Assembly: GCA_016296985.1 (NCBI GenBank)
Contig: JAEDHM010000038.1
Coordinates: 1-11,891 of the forward strand
DNA: 11,891 nucleotides
DNA from: Clostridia bacterium
GTDB taxonomy: Bacteria; Bacillota; Clostridia; Christensenellales; CAG-1252
Reading direction: 5' to 3'
A program made the translations under genes and the position numbers. A model generated the notes under the pieces. The model saw only the letters and a list, made by a program, of their open reading frames with translations. It was not told the origin of the DNA and did not search any database. This document shows positions 11,886-11,891 of the stretch, one piece after another. The stretch's first letter is position 1. Each line of letters begins with the position of its first letter.

Positions 11886-11891
11886 ACAGAT

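Overview
The window looks like a low-to-moderate GC chromosome segment from the Bacillota, probably an uncultured Clostridia-type lineage. The reasons are strong AAGGAG-type ribosome binding sites, SigA-type promoters close to consensus (TTGACA-17-TATAAT), an M23 protein resembling SpoIIQ, and the glycolytic order pgk-tpiA-gpmI. This placement is inference from gene content and was not checked by phylogeny. No mobile element, CRISPR array or prophage was seen, and no gene-free stretch exceeds 300 bases.

Layout. Bases 1-1993 hold a tight operon: the 3' part of mazG (cut by the window edge), a tRNA-dihydrouridine synthase and trmL. A strong extended -10 promoter at 2022-2050 then starts the glycolytic operon pgk-tpiA-gpmI (2100-5734), with a GC-rich hairpin between tpiA and gpmI. 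Bases 5735-5954 hold the most interesting element: a promoter, a 20-codon leader ORF with seven tyrosine codons (five consecutive), a candidate antiterminator hairpin and an intrinsic terminator. All of these precede a sodium:solute symporter gene (5955-7505). Together they read as a classical ribosome-mediated transcription attenuator responding to tyrosine, and they suggest that the symporter carries tyrosine or a related compound.

Bases 7602-7639 are a bidirectional terminator facing an unrecognised minus-strand gene (7659-8450), which ends in a cysteine cluster. Divergent from it is the SpoIIQ-like M23 protein (8551-9237). A second bidirectional terminator separates that from a minus-strand lipoprotein gene of unknown function (9327-10151). 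The minus strand then carries a tRNA-Gln(CUG) gene with its own promoter and terminator, and a PF06695-type small membrane exporter gene (10470-11102). Divergent from that exporter is a TtcA-family tRNA thiolation gene (11140-11874), whose terminator overlaps its stop codon.

A second cross-cutting pattern is that three transcription units (the tyrosine leader, the unknown gene at 8450 and the ttcA-like gene) share one architecture: TTGACA, 17 bases, TATAAT or TATTAT, exactly six bases, then ATG. This predicts leaderless mRNAs. The housekeeping genes with a standard SD (pgk, tpiA, the symporter, the M23 gene and the lipoprotein) do not follow it.
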